64,000 nt of DNA, taken from contig OZ024889.1 of the NCBI GenBank assembly GCA_964017195.1, positions 51,993,418-52,057,417 of the forward strand, in the 5' to 3' direction. A program made the translations under genes and the position numbers. Each line of letters begins with the position of its first letter. Positions within the stretch are counted from its first letter, which is position 1. The notes beneath the pieces are model-generated. The model saw only the letters and a program-made list of their open reading frames with translations. It searched no databases and was not told the DNA's origin. The DNA is from Siderastrea radians. Its lineage: Eukaryota; Cnidaria; Anthozoa; Scleractinia; Rhizangiidae. Positions 23,960-35,949 of this stretch are shown piece by piece.

Positions 23960-24970
23960 ACCTCACCCAGGAAGAGGGGGTATTACATTGAAATGTTGAG
24001 GTCCAATTATGTCGAGGTTTGATTTTTTTGTTTGTTATCTTTTTTTTTTGGAGGGGGGGATTTCAAACCAATTTAATTTCTATTTTCTTTTGACTCAGAG
24101 TCATTACCATGGTATGAGACAAAAGAACATAGAAATTAAACTTTTTCAACCCAAACAGAAGATAATGTACTACAACATGTGAAATAATACAATGTTTACA
24201 ATCAAGCAGTTGGGTTTATTATATAAAAGCAAGTCTTTAAATCTCTAAGGAACACCAGGGTGCACGTAAAAAAAATAATAGTAATAATAATAGCTATGAG
24301 CATTGCATTAACTGTTAGTTGCAGTTCAACAATTAACTGTAACTGGGGTATACTACTGTAACCTGTTTCTGTAGTCCCAGCAAGAGAGGTTTAGCTGTGA
24401 TACTAGTTGTCGTTTTCAGATAAGCAAAATACTAACAGTAGTACCTCTCTTCTCAGCAGCTCCTGCATCTCATCTGTGAACTGGATTCCCTTCCTGAGTT
24501 GGTTGTGCAAAATGTCATCATCCTTGGCTTTGTGTAGGCCATCTTGCTAGCATCTAAGTATGCAAGATGACAACTTAGATTAACAAAAGCATCGGAACTG
24601 ACTTGTAACAGCACTTATGCCTGAAACATAATGTACTGTTTCCATTAATTACAGATGCATTAAATTGGGAGATTCCACTTAAACAAAGTACTATATTGGT
24701 TAACAAATGTACACGATGCACATGGATTTGGAAGTGAATGAGAGAAACAAAACAAGCTTTTCGTGCATGCTCTTCTCAAGACTGACCAAGTTTGTACAAG
24801 CATTGAAAACAACAGTTTATTAGGACACAACCAAGTAAATGATTGTTCTAAAGAAAGATGAAAAGTAGATGTGTGCTTTTTAAGACATTATAGACGCAAT
24901 TAATCACGACTACCAATGCTAGGCTTGCACAATAATAATTGGACAATTTATTATATCTTATATCAACATT
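23960..24970. other. No supported gene
   Basis: AT-rich spacer with a T-run near 24035-24050 and an AATAATAG run near 24270-24295. Nothing else stands out. Confidence 0.35.
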
Positions 24971-24979
24971 ATTATTACC

Positions 24980-25385
24980 TTGGAGCAAGATATCCTCTTG
25001 TTTGCAAGGAACCTCCACTGTCAGCCTTTGCCTGGCAAACGCATGTACTTGCCCTTGTCTTTTGCCCAACTTTCACTTTCCATTTCCGTTGCACAATCTG
25101 GTCATTATCGATAGCAACCATACAGTCTCCAGAGGGGAATTTCTTAGCTTCTCGAAACCCAGTCCTCTGCCCTAAATTTCTACAAGGTACCTAGATCCTT
25201 GTAGGCTTGGGAAAAAGACTGGCAGTCCACCTGTATCTTTTGTTTCTGAAGTCGGATAACCTCATGCACAACTTTTGCCTGCACATTGTCTGGCATTTCA
25301 CGAAGAGAGTCTGGTAAATTACTTTCTCTTATGACATGAAGGCCCTCTACATGGTTTAGCAGCTTAACTAATTGCTGTCTGGGAA
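24980..25385 (-). pseudogene. Degenerate coding tract of unknown family
   Basis: Reading down the minus strand from 25385, one frame gives QLVKLLNHVEGLHVIRESNL, then an acidic/Gln-rich helical part ending SQAYKDLGTL with a stop near 25190. After a frame change a second block reads KFPSGDCMVAIDNDQIVQR and a Lys/Cys-rich end near 24985. The two blocks abut, so a single frameshift could explain the break. It is possibly one gene with the tract at 23010-23880 and the block at 25557-25799, all on the same strand. Unrecognised. Confidence 0.35.
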
Positions 25386-25556
25386 TAGACGAGTACGGTT
25401 ACACCAAGATTGCATGCTGGTCTTGTTCTGATATCTTTCCAATGCATTCTCTTTAACAATCCATTGAAAAGCTGTAGATTCGAGAACCTAATTAAGCTTC
25501 ATCTTCTGAAGCTGAGTCAGTGCCACTTTCTTGTCCCTTCAAAGAGTCACCTTCAC

Positions 25557-25799
25557 TTATCCTTGCTTTTTTGGCTCTTGACGGCCTCCCTCGTCGTGTT
25601 TGCAGGTGTGACTCACAAACTGCACGTCTTTCACCATGATGATACCATGTTTTGCTACGGTAGCAGTTTTCATTTTACCTTTAAGATACTTATTTGTGCC
25701 ACAAATGAGACGGCATTTCAGGCAAACAAAACGTGGATCGACACTTGGTGAACCGACCAAAACGGACACTTGCCATATTCTGTTTACTTCAGCGGCCAA
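25557..25799 (-). other. Open frame with cysteine pairs, possible exon
   Basis: 80 codons with a CLKCRLICG segment and a second Cys/His pair (VSHTCKH), which could form a small zinc-binding fold. Basic overall. It lies upstream of the degenerate tract at 25385-24980 on the same strand. It could equally be chance. Confidence 0.25.
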
Positions 25800-26459
25800 C
25801 TTAGATGCTGCGACTTTTCGCTAGTGATCCTTAATTTTTTGTCTGCAAATTCGACAAAGAGCCTCAAGTCTCCCACGGTGCACTTCCATGCCAAGATGAA
25901 CACCCCTGAAGAAGACAACATATTACATAAAAAGCCTATTCTCGTCAGCAAGAAAGCGAAAACTGGTCAAAACAATACAGTTCAATTAAGTTACTCTCGA
26001 GTGTCGTGGAACAGTGGTTTTAGATAAAAACAGTGCCTTGACTTCTGGAAAATTCTACCAAAAATCTAGCTAGTTTACCATGCTGGTACTTGGCATGATG
26101 AAATTTTCTTGACATAAGAAATGGCAATAATACCGTGAGCTTCACGAAAAATACGTGAATCGAGAAAAAACATACCTTGAAATCGCGACACAGAATGGCC
26201 CTACATCGTACCATTTCTTCCATAAGAATTCGCAAAAACACTTCTTCAGATCTTCTCAAATCGCATCCAAAATGGCCACTGAACACTCCTCGCAATGTTT
26301 CATAACTAAAAGTTCCGGATGGACGCTCCTACGTGACTACAGATAATGGATTTCGTCATTGCCCGGGGTATTCAAAACATGGCCACCATTTTCCTGGAGA
26401 ACAATAGATTCGTGACGACATCATTGTGCTAAAATTTTGGGATAATCCGGGCTGTTCAA

Positions 26460-26690
26460 CTTGCTCTTATTTGACTCCACAGAAAACATATTTCTTCTGA
26501 GGTGGTGCCTTCTTGGTGGAAATGGAAATGGTCTTACATGTAGAAGGGTTAAATACCATATGCCATTTACTTTGCCATATTTCTAGTTGGCGTAAGTAAT
26601 CCTGAAGTTGGTCATCTTCCTCATCACTTGCAATGACGCTGTATAACACTGCATCATCAGCAAAAAGCGTGATGTGCTGGAGTCAGTGAT
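26460..26690 (-). pseudogene. LINE reverse transcriptase fragment
   Basis: The minus strand encodes the catalytic palm of a non-LTR reverse transcriptase: HITLFADDAVLYS near 26685-26645, with the FADD motif, followed by LRQLEIWQSKWHMVFNPSTC, the usual helix and the K/C-containing segment. Neither the endonuclease nor the C-terminal part is recognisable nearby, so this is a short internal fragment. Confidence 0.7.
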
Positions 26691-26732
26691 TTTCACGTAC
26701 AGTATAGAGACACAGAGCTTGCTAGAATTCCC

Positions 26733-27275
26733 TTCTTTGTCACTTATTCTCGACCTTGACATCACTGTCGGAATTTTGGCAGGAAAGGATGTCTTTTGCT
26801 GTGATTTCATTGTATCCGTTGTCGCTACTTTTTGGGCCATGTTGCTTGTCGGAATTTACCTTGACAGGGCCTCTTAAGTTCTTCGCATTTTTGGATTTCT
26901 CCAAAATTTGAAAATACTCTTACAGCCCTTTGGCAAGATTTAATGATTGTAGCTGCCTTGCAAAATTGAAAATTGACCTTGAAAATTGACCACAATTACT
27001 TCTGGCTTATTTTTGGTCTTCAATTAAGTGTCAAAATAAGCCAAACCACCGTTCTTTGTCGCTAATTCTTGGCCTTGACGTCACTGTCGGAATTTTGCTG
27101 GGAAAGGATGTCTTTTGTTGCAATTTCATTGTATGTGGCTACTTTTTGGGCCATGTCGCTTGTCAGAATTTACCTTGGCAGGGCCTCTTAAGTGCTTTGC
27201 ATTTTTGGAATTCTCCAAAATTTGAGAGTACTCTTTACAGCCCGTTGGCAAGATTAATATATTGTAGCTGCCTTG
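26733..27275 (+). repeat. Two direct repeats of about 225 bp
   Basis: 26733-26960 and 27052-27275 are similar throughout (shared GTCGGAATTTTG, GGAAAGGATGTCTTTTG, TACTTTTTGGGCCATGT, GGGCCTCTTAAGT, AGCTGCCTTGC). They are separated by 91 bases of unrelated sequence. Confidence 0.85.
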
Positions 27276-27289
27276 CTAGCCAATTGCCA

Positions 27290-29550
27290 TACTTGTTTAT
27301 ATAGACGTTAAACAGGGTATTTTTTGGGTCTGGATCCTCCAGAACTTGAAACATACCTGAGTTATTATTTTCTAAAATGCTTTGTATGTAATTTATGGCA
27401 ATAAACTAAAATATGTAGTCAGGCATTTCTTGCTGAAACTCTTGTTTTGGTAGTCTGTTTTTTCTTTTTTTACCTACTCCACCAGTGGGTGTCCTGTTTC
27501 AGTAGCCACATTAAACTTATGTTTCTGTCATTGAAGTAATTTAGATGTGAGTAATCACTGGAAAAGATTGTCTGGTAACCAGCTCTTGGCATGTCTGGCT
27601 GCTACTTTGAATATGTTAAGATTGTTCTCAACATCTTGTGTCAGGTCCAAATTGAACATAGCATGTAGAAAAATATTACATTAATTGTCAACGCCCATGG
27701 TGTAAAAATTTATTGTGCCAAAAAGGTTGAGCTCAGATTTTAAACTCGTTAAAACAAGGCTGAAATGAAAATATAATGAAAGGAAATTTTCTGGTACATT
27801 TTCTACGATTAAAAAAAAAAGACCTTTCAAGTTTTGGTTTGGCAAGTGTCAAATCCACAGGACTTCATACATTCTAAAAATTGATGGCCTGTATATGATA
27901 ATTTAACTATGATTTGTTTATGAGTAATTAGTGGAGGTATTGAGGTCAGGTTTCATTCGAAAAGAAATATCCTTGAAAGTAATTATGAATAACTCAACAC
28001 TGTGGTAATATATAGATTTAGCCAAGCCTAAAAGCGGAACTCCGTGTCTACCTGGTTACCATCGGCCGCCTATAAATTCTTCAGAATATCTTGTTTACTG
28101 TTATTAACCTAGGTACTTGACCTCGTTAATTACTCTATAGTTTTTTTAAGCGTATCATTTTAGTATAAACTTAGAGTTATAATTCTGTTTCGTGTTTCAA
28201 GCAAATCTAGTTTATCTATTTGTGCTTTCACTTTAAGTTCGCTAGGCAAATTCATTCAATCGTTTATCGGCATTTTTCGTTTGTTTTGATTGCTATTAGT
28301 TTACTTGTCGCTTTGTATTGTAATTCACAGGAGATGCGCGTTCACTTCGAAACTGCTAGAAATTCTCTTTTGGTTTTGTTTACAGATTATTGCACAGTGT
28401 TACACACATTTGACACATTTTGTCGTAAATTCAATCTTTTTATTGTGAATAACTTTGATTCTCTTTTACAACTGTCAATTGGAAAGCTATGTTCTTCTAA
28501 TTCTGTTTGGTAAACGGATACGCTTCATTCTTTTTAAAATACAAAGGTCATGCTTTAGGTCGGAATTATTTGTTCGAAAATTAGTACTTTTCTGCTCGAC
28601 TTATAAGTTTGGTTTTGCTCCAACCTTACATCCTTGAATGTAGAATCCTGTTTTTCATCACGTTTTGGCCATTGGATACCATTTTACTGTAAAATTATCC
28701 ACTGTTTTCAAGAGTTATTTTACCGCTACGCAAGTCGCTTGTGCAACACACGTCATAACACTTACGTGATTCCTCGCACGCCATTGGCCAGAGGCTGGGC
28801 GAAAATTGCCTCATGTAAGAATGTCATGAAATGCGACGTTCGTACGGCGCACGCGCCCGCGAGCCATTCCGCTTGCCATGACCATAAAAAACACCAGCAT
28901 GCCTCATAGTATGAGTATGGGCTCCACTTTTGCGGCCTTTGGCTGCAAAGGAGTTCTGCTAATATTTAAATAGCTTTTTACGTTGAGACTAAGAGTGATA
29001 TTACTTCACTCGTAAAATAGATTTTGAGTAATACTCCTAAAATTCCCTAAATCATTTGGTCTCTTTTGTCTTTTTTGGTAGTTCACTAGTATTGCGTGGG
29101 AAAAGTAAGGAGATGTCACATATCCAATGTAAACTTTCTATAGCCAATAACGTGTCCGTTGTTTGTATACACATACCGTTATTTATTCAAGACACGGAAA
29201 ATTTACAATGAAAAATTTTAAAAATTACAGAATGACTGTCTTGAAAGGAAGCTTTGAGGTTATCCCTCTACAAAACTCTCCCAAAATACTAAAAAAAAAA
29301 AGAAAATGCAATTATTCTGGTTGACAATAATTTAAAAAAAACCTAAAAGTGTGCCCCACGATGAGCCATATTGTGCAATCTACTGATCCACCCACCAGTT
29401 GATTGGCTATTGCTTTTTAACGACTTGAATACTGGTTCACTGAATACTCCATTTTGACCAGAAATTAAAGCTATTACCTCCACTCCCGTTCCTCCCTTTC
29501 AACCAGATTAAGGAGGGTATCACAGATATCACTGGTGATGGAGATTTCCT
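27290..29550. other. Gene-poor interval with a possible foldback pair
   Basis: No gene recognised. AGCCAAGCCTAAAAGCGGAACTCC near 28020 resembles the reverse complement of the segment near 28920-28955 (GGGCTCCACTTTTGCGGCCTTTGGCT), suggesting the two ends of a roughly 0.9-kb foldback repeat. Weak, by eye. Confidence 0.3.
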
Positions 29551-29559
29551 CTGGATCAT

Positions 29560-30040
29560 CTTCTGGCTAACGGCAAAAAGGATGGCAGCACCCACTGAGG
29601 ATTCTCGCTTTCTACGGGGTCTCCATTTTTAATAAAGTAAGTGTTGGGAGGGTCGACATGGAGGCTGTATCTTGAAATATCTTGCTGAAGCTTTGGAATG
29701 TTCAGCTTTGTCACATCGGGCACTATGAGTTTAGGTTTTCCGTGCGGCTTTGTCTGTAGTAGAACGATGCCCTCTTGTGGAATAATCCCATCTGGACCCC
29801 TCCCGAGCTTAAATTGATGATGATGGATATGCCCAGAGAGATCTGGAATAGCACACCCCTCGAGTCATTTCTTCACGTCATACATAAACATAATCAATGA
29901 TGCTTCTATGGCTGGACAGGAGCTTGAGAAGGGTCCTGGTATTGTTCTTCCTGAGGCGTCTGGAAATACATGAGAACATCTGATCAATGTCCTTGTGCGT
30001 GTGACCATTCATCAAAAAGCACACCTTTATCTGCCAGTAA
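29560..30040 (-). pseudogene. DUF7869-like gene relic
   Basis: On the minus strand a segment near 30020-29930 reads FLMNGHTHKDIDQMFSCISR, close to the GHTHEDID-MFS motif of the DUF7869 family found in many invertebrate mobile or multicopy genes. It continues below 29880, after a stop and frame change near 29865-29880, as GCAIPDLSGHIHHHQFKLGR, later KPHGKPKLIVPDV and NTYFIKNGDPVE, ending near 29560. The conserved acid/His residues suggest a nuclease-like fold, but that is inference. The upstream half is not recognisable, so the relic is partial. Confidence 0.5.
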
Positions 30041-30157
30041 ATAAATAAATTAATTAATATATATACGGTTACGATCTTAGTATACCATGTAATAATACTA
30101 TGTGATATATAGTATATCATCAGTTTAAACTCTTGGTAGAGCGGAACTGGTTTGTTA

Positions 30158-30454
30158 ATGCAGACTATGGCTGCTTTAAAAATCAACGTTCGGGTTTATA
30201 CTGACCCAAAAAACAAGGGTACGTTCAAGAAGTTAGCAATTGTTGAATTTCCCATTTTGGATGACATTCGCGAAACTATGACGATACTCTTGGACACAGA
30301 CGTGGAGCACCTAGGCTTCCAAGAAATAGAATGTGCATAAATTGGCTTCGTGGGATATTCCAACAAGAAGTTTAAAATATCATCGGATGACAATCTGAAC
30401 GACGCATTTGCCAGGGGGAAAAGCATAAAGATAAACATCCCTTTTAAACAATAA
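30158..30454 (+). pseudogene. Small beta-grasp (PB1-like) coding segment with one stop
   Basis: From an ATG at 30158 (second ATG at 30167) the plus strand encodes about 98 residues, with one in-frame TAA at 30338-30340. Composition and spacing (INVRVYTDPKNKGTFKKLA ... ISSDDNLNDAFARG) resemble a PB1/ubiquitin-like fold, in which acidic and basic faces mediate dimerisation. It is divergent from the DUF7869-like relic with about 100 bases between them. It could be the first exon of a larger gene. The family call is tentative. Confidence 0.35.
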
Positions 30455-30949
30455 CGTTAACATTCAGCTCATTGAATGCTCACGCTTGAATGACCCTCCA
30501 CAGAAGCTTATTTTAAAATATGTGTAAATGTCCGGCCATTCTGCGCAATGCTCATAAAACATCTTGTTCGTGCCATTTCTCAAATTCAACATGACAGCAG
30601 TCGATTGCAAATTCATTCTAGAAGCTAGTTATTTTCTTGTTGCTCTACCAGAACCTTAAAATAATACTGTTCTCTTCTTGCTTAAAATTCTACTACACAT
30701 TGTCTTTGTATTTTGAACTTTTTTTCGGCAACCAAGAGAGACATTCCGAACTATTCGCCAATTGCTGTCCAGCAATTGACCTTCATGTGCTCAATTTTTG
30801 CAATCTCTCGAAAACCGGTTGTAAAAACAGTCGTACCACTGTACTTCAACAATAACGTCTGCCACGCTGTTTGACAGCATCTTGGAATGAGTATAGGACG
30901 TAGTGAATTCTGGTGTATTTACCATCGCAAGGAGCGCTGCTGAGTGGTT

Positions 30950-31349
30950 TTCATTATCCCAACGATCGCCACTGGGTCGCTACGATGGCTGAGCTAGAAC
31001 TGGACTTTATCTCAGCGATCGTTGCAACAACGATCGCTGTGATCGCTACCATCTAGCTCTGGAGAGTGGTTTCCATATGATCGAATAATTGCTAAACTTT
31101 TTTTCAGTGATCATATGGAAATCAGCCTTTAATGTCTTAGCCAGTTTGATTAAGGCTGGTTTCCATATGATCACTACCAAAATGGGTGAGCGGTCATTGC
31201 GACTTTGATCACTAAGCGGTTTATAGGCTGGTTTTCACATGATTGCTGTGATCGTTACGATCGCTAAAATGTGGTTTCCACATAATCGCAACAATTGCTG
31301 AATGCTTTTGCCAGCGATCGCAGGGATCATATGGAAACCAGCCTTTACC
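30950..31349. repeat. Nested foldback (MITE-like) repeats
   Basis: GGCTGGTTTCCATATGATC at about 31154 and its reverse complement ending near 31347 (GATCATATGGAAACCAGCC) bound a unit of about 195 bp. A smaller palindrome (about 31063-31130) and GATCGC-rich inverted words precede it. No coding capacity. This is the layout of a miniature inverted-repeat element inserted beside a related one. Confidence 0.7.
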
Positions 31350-31359
31350 CTAAATATAT

Positions 31360-31620
31360 TTATGAGGATCATAGTAATTATACATAAAAAAACGTGTATA
31401 ATACGTACGTGTAGGGCACAAAGAACCCCAATATTTTGACACTGATTGTTTTATTTCTCAGAATCTACTTAAATTTCCGGTATACGAACATTTAGGACAG
31501 TTAACAGCTAATGATTGCATAGGAGAAGCGTTTAAACTGTTCTACCTGCACTGTATATGTAATGAAAGCTATTTCCTTCCAAACTTTTCCAAAGCAAAAC
31601 GATGTTATTACTGTTTGACT
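31360..31620. other. No supported gene
   Basis: AT-rich spacer between the foldback repeats and the transposase relic. Confidence 0.3.
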
Positions 31621-31625
31621 AGAGC

Positions 31626-32610
31626 TTAAGTACAATGGTCCTTTTTTGTTGGCAAATGAATTGTCAGTACTTTGAATTGATAACCGAAATGTCCAGACAT
31701 AGATTGTACATCATTTCTGCTGACATGAAAGAAAGCCCTTAAAATCATGTCCTCTGGATCGGGTGTGATGAGATACATTATCTCGCTTTCCCGAAGCCAG
31801 GCCTTCATGATTAAAAATATCCCCTCCATTGGATTCAGTTCGGGGCAGTATGGAGGAAGAAAGATAAGAAGTGCCCCAGTTCCCTCAATTATCCCCTCTA
31901 CTCCTTCGACGTGGCGAGCTGCATGGTTGTCTACTGAAATAAAATACACACATAATGATTAGCACGTCATTCTGAAGGACTATAATGGTGGAGTCTGGTG
32001 AAGTAAACTAGGATTCCTCTGCAACTATTGTTTTTTTTCAAAACCACTTTGTCATATTCGCCCTTATTTAAAGCCAACCCATCTCTACCACTTAAAAGGA
32101 GTTTTTCTGGGCGAAAAAAGACAACAAACTTGCCTCTGGTGAAAAACGTTAACGTTTTTAAGTAATAGAAACATTAAGGTTTTTTATTAAACCTTGAGTC
32201 GACCCACAGAGATATTTTCCTTTATACGATCAGTGATTGTTGGGCAGCTCATTTAGCAATGTTCATACATATTATGGTAACTTTTGTTGCGTTATCAACG
32301 ACGAAGAAGTGAAACAAATATATTTCTTGGGCAATAGCGCTGTCATGTCTTCTACACTTGCCCATAATTACAACAGTTATCGTTAACCCCATTGTATGGC
32401 TGAAGAAGAGGAGCGACTTCTTTTTTAAGAAATCTCTTAAATCTCCTACCATTAAACGTGTTCCTCGTCAGGTGGGTGGCGATAAGACCATTGTAACTGG
32501 TGACAGCAATGGATGTGACTCGAGGAGCCCAAGGAGTCTTGTACCTGCCAGTTGCTGTTTCCCCACTAACGCTGTAGCCATAATTCCTAGTGATTGACCG
32601 ATCCTGATAA
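31626..32610 (-). pseudogene. Tc1/mariner-type (IS630-like) DDE transposase relic
   Basis: The minus strand near 31930-31780 reads SVDNHAARHVEGVEGII and LIFLPPYCPELNPMEGIF. This is the second catalytic Asp-Asn block and the PPYxPxLNPxE motif with the third acidic residue of DDE_3 transposases. Upstream (32600-32410), in another frame, are YGYSVSGETATGRYKTPWAP and SYNGLIATHLTRNTFNGRRF, the usual start of the same domain. Stops and frame changes lie between (about 31950-32400). The N-terminal DNA-binding part is not seen. It would have excised and inserted DNA; now inactive. Confidence 0.75.
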
Positions 32611-32886
32611 AAACGAAAACAAACAAAAAATATATATCAGTCAGACCAATAAAACTATTTATATTGAAGAAAAATGGTTACAGGTATGAGCTCAGTTAAA
32701 AATCTAAGTGAACGATTTCTTGGTGACGACCATGAGCTTTCAGACGACTTTCATAATTATCACAATAATACAGCTAATTTTTCGCTTAAACTTTTCCCCT
32801 TAACATACATTATCGATTTGAGTTTTGTAATGACAGAAATAAACGTAATAAATAAAATAATACAATAGGAGACATTGTCTAATAGT

Positions 32887-34730
32887 TCAGCTGTCACCAG
32901 AGCTCAGAGGGAGCTGGCACACGTGGCAAGGATCCCTATCCTTTTCCTGCTGCTTTTCATGGACTGTGGCTGGTGGTCCCTGGACGAGAGAACAAAATGA
33001 ACTGAAGGAACAGAATTTTCGGAGCAACAATGCCAATATGATGCTGTTGAGGGTAGTAAACGTCAACACAACATACGTGCAGATATCATTTACAGACGAA
33101 GTGGAAGCATCATGGATGTTATTAATGCTTGCTTGTACAGTGTGTAGTTGCTGGGACAGATGGTTATCGAGGGATGTATACGTATAAGTAGCATTGTTCC
33201 CATGCACCATCATCCTCGCTAGGTTTCCAAGGTGTTATATCTGGTATTAGCAGGTTGAAGCAGAGGAATTGCAACCTTCATAGTGTCAGGGCAACTTCCA
33301 AGGCCAGTGGCCATTCCCTGAAGAGTTGTGTTACGTGGGATGTTATAAACTGTTAACTGCGAGGTGTGTAATGGTCCCTATTGAGGTTGAATTGGCTTGT
33401 AGTTATCGAGAGGTAAGTGCATCCTCCGAGATGTAGTAGCAGATGCAGAGCAGCACAGTCAGTCGCTCTCTGGTGGTTTCGCTGGAAGGACATGCGGGAC
33501 TCCATGGTCCAAGGCATTCCTAACCAATCTAGAGTTCTTGCAGGGTGTAGGACATGGTGAGGACAAACTAACGTATTATCTTGCTGGAAAAACTTAGTTA
33601 ATGAGCCAGCCTTAACTAAACTTTTGGTTTCTGAAAAGGTAATTAAGATTAAATTATCAACAGGGATGGGCGCTGTATAGCAAGTACCTGAAATATTATA
33701 TTTGCTGTTTGCCAGAATGCTCAGTGGTGACCATGGGATTTAAGACTAATAGGAAGCCATCATCTTGAGGTTGGTTAGTTATTGGAATGGAACTGTCTCC
33801 ACTAAGACTTGCAGATAGTTCTGTGGTTATGAAACGTGGTAAATGTGAATCACCGACAAGTTCATTGTTAGTAAGATGGGACAATTGAGTTAGGATATCT
33901 TGGATTTCAGTTAGCCGTACCATTGAATAGAATGCGCGATTTACTGAGGTGGAGAAATGTGACATAAATTCAAGTACCAAATTGGAGTGACGTTGTTGTG
34001 AGGAAAAGTTTGCGAGTTTTGACTGCCAAGAGGGAAGGGTAGAGTCAATACTGTGTAAATTGCCAAGAACACTATTTAACCATAGTTTTAATCAATTATA
34101 CCACTTTGCCATTTACGGTATGGACCAGGCTTTGAGAAAGCCTCATACCTTGTGTCATCCCTTGAAGGGTAGTTATTAAATTGGAAACGGTACTTGAGGT
34201 ACAACTTCTACCTGTTGCTTCGTATATTTTTCTTAATATACCAAACAGACCAGCATGGCACATCCAACTAGAGTGTTTGCGGCGTGGTTGAGATTTCAGC
34301 CAATTGCGCACATCGGTGGAAATGCCACAGCAAAATTTTAGAGCCCAAATTTTACAGTCTGGAAAGGAACCTTTATAAATGCGAGGGCATTGCATGTGAG
34401 ATAGTAATCCTGTAGAATATTGGTAGTAACACAAGTAGGAGTCACATTTGATTAAATTTGAGAAACCGGACAGACAATAACCACTTAATGGATCTGTGAA
34501 CTGGTTTTGAAGGAAGGCTCGGGACCCATGGGGAGCGGTTTCAGCAGAACCCCAATATGAACTAACTTAGTATTGCTAACGATTGCTAAGGCACATGGCG
34601 AGTGGCTGAGGTACATGGAAGCTGGGTAATATGTGACTGTCTGGCCAGCTGCATCAAATCGGTCGGTTATTGTTTGGGCGAGAAGCATTGAAGGAATAAC
34701 GAAAGTAAGAAGTACCAAACCATGCCTCAA
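32887..34730 (-). pseudogene. env: Envelope-like glycoprotein of gypsy copy 2, broken
   Basis: Four frames carry the parts of an env gene in order. A leader (LLTFVIPSMLLAQTI) is at 34730-34485. A cysteine-rich part ending in a basic site, QPRRKHSSWMCHAGLFGI, is at 34434-34096. A helical part is at 33980-33696. A membrane anchor plus a CxxC tail is at 33213-32887. Each matches the copy at 15080-17036 in position and key residues, including the hydrophobic segment after the basic site. At least three frame breaks or deletions separate them. Confidence 0.7.
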
Positions 34731-34760
34731 GGAGTAACCTCTGCTGGTATTGATTCATTT

Positions 34761-35944
34761 TCAGTCCTGTTGAAAGGAAGAGCCTTGGTTATTAAAAGCA
34801 TCAAGCAGACGAGGATCAAGAATGTTCTCAGCTGGTTCCCAGGTATTAGCTTGATCAGGATATCCAGCCCATTTTACTAAATATTCTGGATTGCCATTCT
34901 TAACTCGTTTGCGGAACAATGTGTTCTGCTGATCTGAGAAAACATTGGGTTTGTTAGGGACATTGTTTCTCATGGAAGTAGGGAGGGAAGCCAAGTCGTT
35001 GTCTTGGTTGGGAATGGTATTTGGGTGGGTACTACAGAAACTGTCTGGAGGCATGTCATCGAGGGATCAGTAAGGGTCGGAGGGGCGATCCTTTGGGGGT
35101 GGGAGGATGGGTCGCTCATCTGGGTCAGTTATTGGTTTCAGTCTGTTGGCATGTACCGTGCTGGTCACTTCACAGTTGGTGTTACAGGCTCTCAGGTGGT
35201 AATGGAGAGGGGAGAGTTTCTTAATAATTCTAAAAGGGCCATGCCAATGATGCTGGAGTTTCCTAGAGAGGCCTTGTTTTGTTTTGGGGGTGAATACCCA
35301 AACCTGGTCACCGATTTCAAAATTGGGGTCTTTGGCTTTCCTGTCATAGTATGATTTCATGGCCTGTTGGGATTGCTGGATGTTTTCCCTAGCAATACGC
35401 TGATATTCCTCAATGTTCCTAACAAGGCGCTTGCGGTGTTCAGTGACTCAGGCAGACATCCTTTGGTGCAAGCAAGCTTGCACCCAAGGGCAAACGAGGT
35501 TCTCGATCATACAAAGGGAAAATTGGCGATTTGCCAGTGATGTCGGATGGAAAAATGCGATAGGCAGATAAGACCGTAGGAATAATGGCGATCCCAGTCT
35601 TTCTGGTCTTTACTAATGTGCATAGAGAGAGATTGTGCCAGAATTCCGTTAAATTGCTCAATGAGCCCATCTGTCTGAGGGTGATATGCTGTCATGTTTA
35701 ATTCCTTAATGTCGAGAAGGTGACATGTTTCCATGACAACCGACGAAAGACAATTTTTCCCCAAGATCCGACAGTAGCGTTCCTGGCACCCGAGCAACAA
35801 TTTCGTTAATGAGTAGACATAGTTTTCACAGCGAATGTCTCCGGCCAACGAGTTAAGTAGTATTCTATTCTCACCGGTCTTACCTGCCCTTATTGAGTTA
35901 TGGGCGATCTGCCGGAAGCCTTTGAGCAAGATGCGAGAAAACAT
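34761..35944 (-). pseudogene. Integrase core remnant and chromodomain (copy 2)
   Basis: The frame at 35944-35507 retains part of the DDE core, seen as ELNMTAYHPQTDGLIEQFNG near 35710-35660, the segment that copy 1 has lost. The catalytic acid neighbourhood is diverged. 35360-35067 carries the GPY/F region ([27 protein letters not shown]). 35054-34761 carries a chromodomain around NPEYLVKWAGYPDQANTWEP. Frames change near 35500 and 35060. Together with copy 1 it shows what the intact integrase contained. Confidence 0.75.
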
Positions 35945-35949
35945 AGCTT

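Larger units (their letters stand above)
32887..35944 (-). mobile_element. Envelope-carrying Ty3/gypsy retroelement, copy 2, decayed
   Basis: Same family and strand as the element at 14345-20176, but 5'-truncated within the integrase at about 35944. Order: integrase core remnant, integrase C-part, chromodomain, envelope. The reverse transcriptase part is missing, replaced at about 36.2 kb by a DIRS-like element. It is more diverged, with many frame breaks, and no LTR was recognised. Confidence 0.8.

Noticed and set aside
28220..28909. Several plus-strand frames of 60-97 codons
   Set aside because: Phe/Leu/Ser-rich readings of AT-rich DNA without domains; no support for a gene.
30950..31349. 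Regularly repeated GATCGC and CATATGATC words as a possible CRISPR-like array
   Set aside because: The repeats are inverted and unevenly spaced with no unique spacers; foldback elements explain them.
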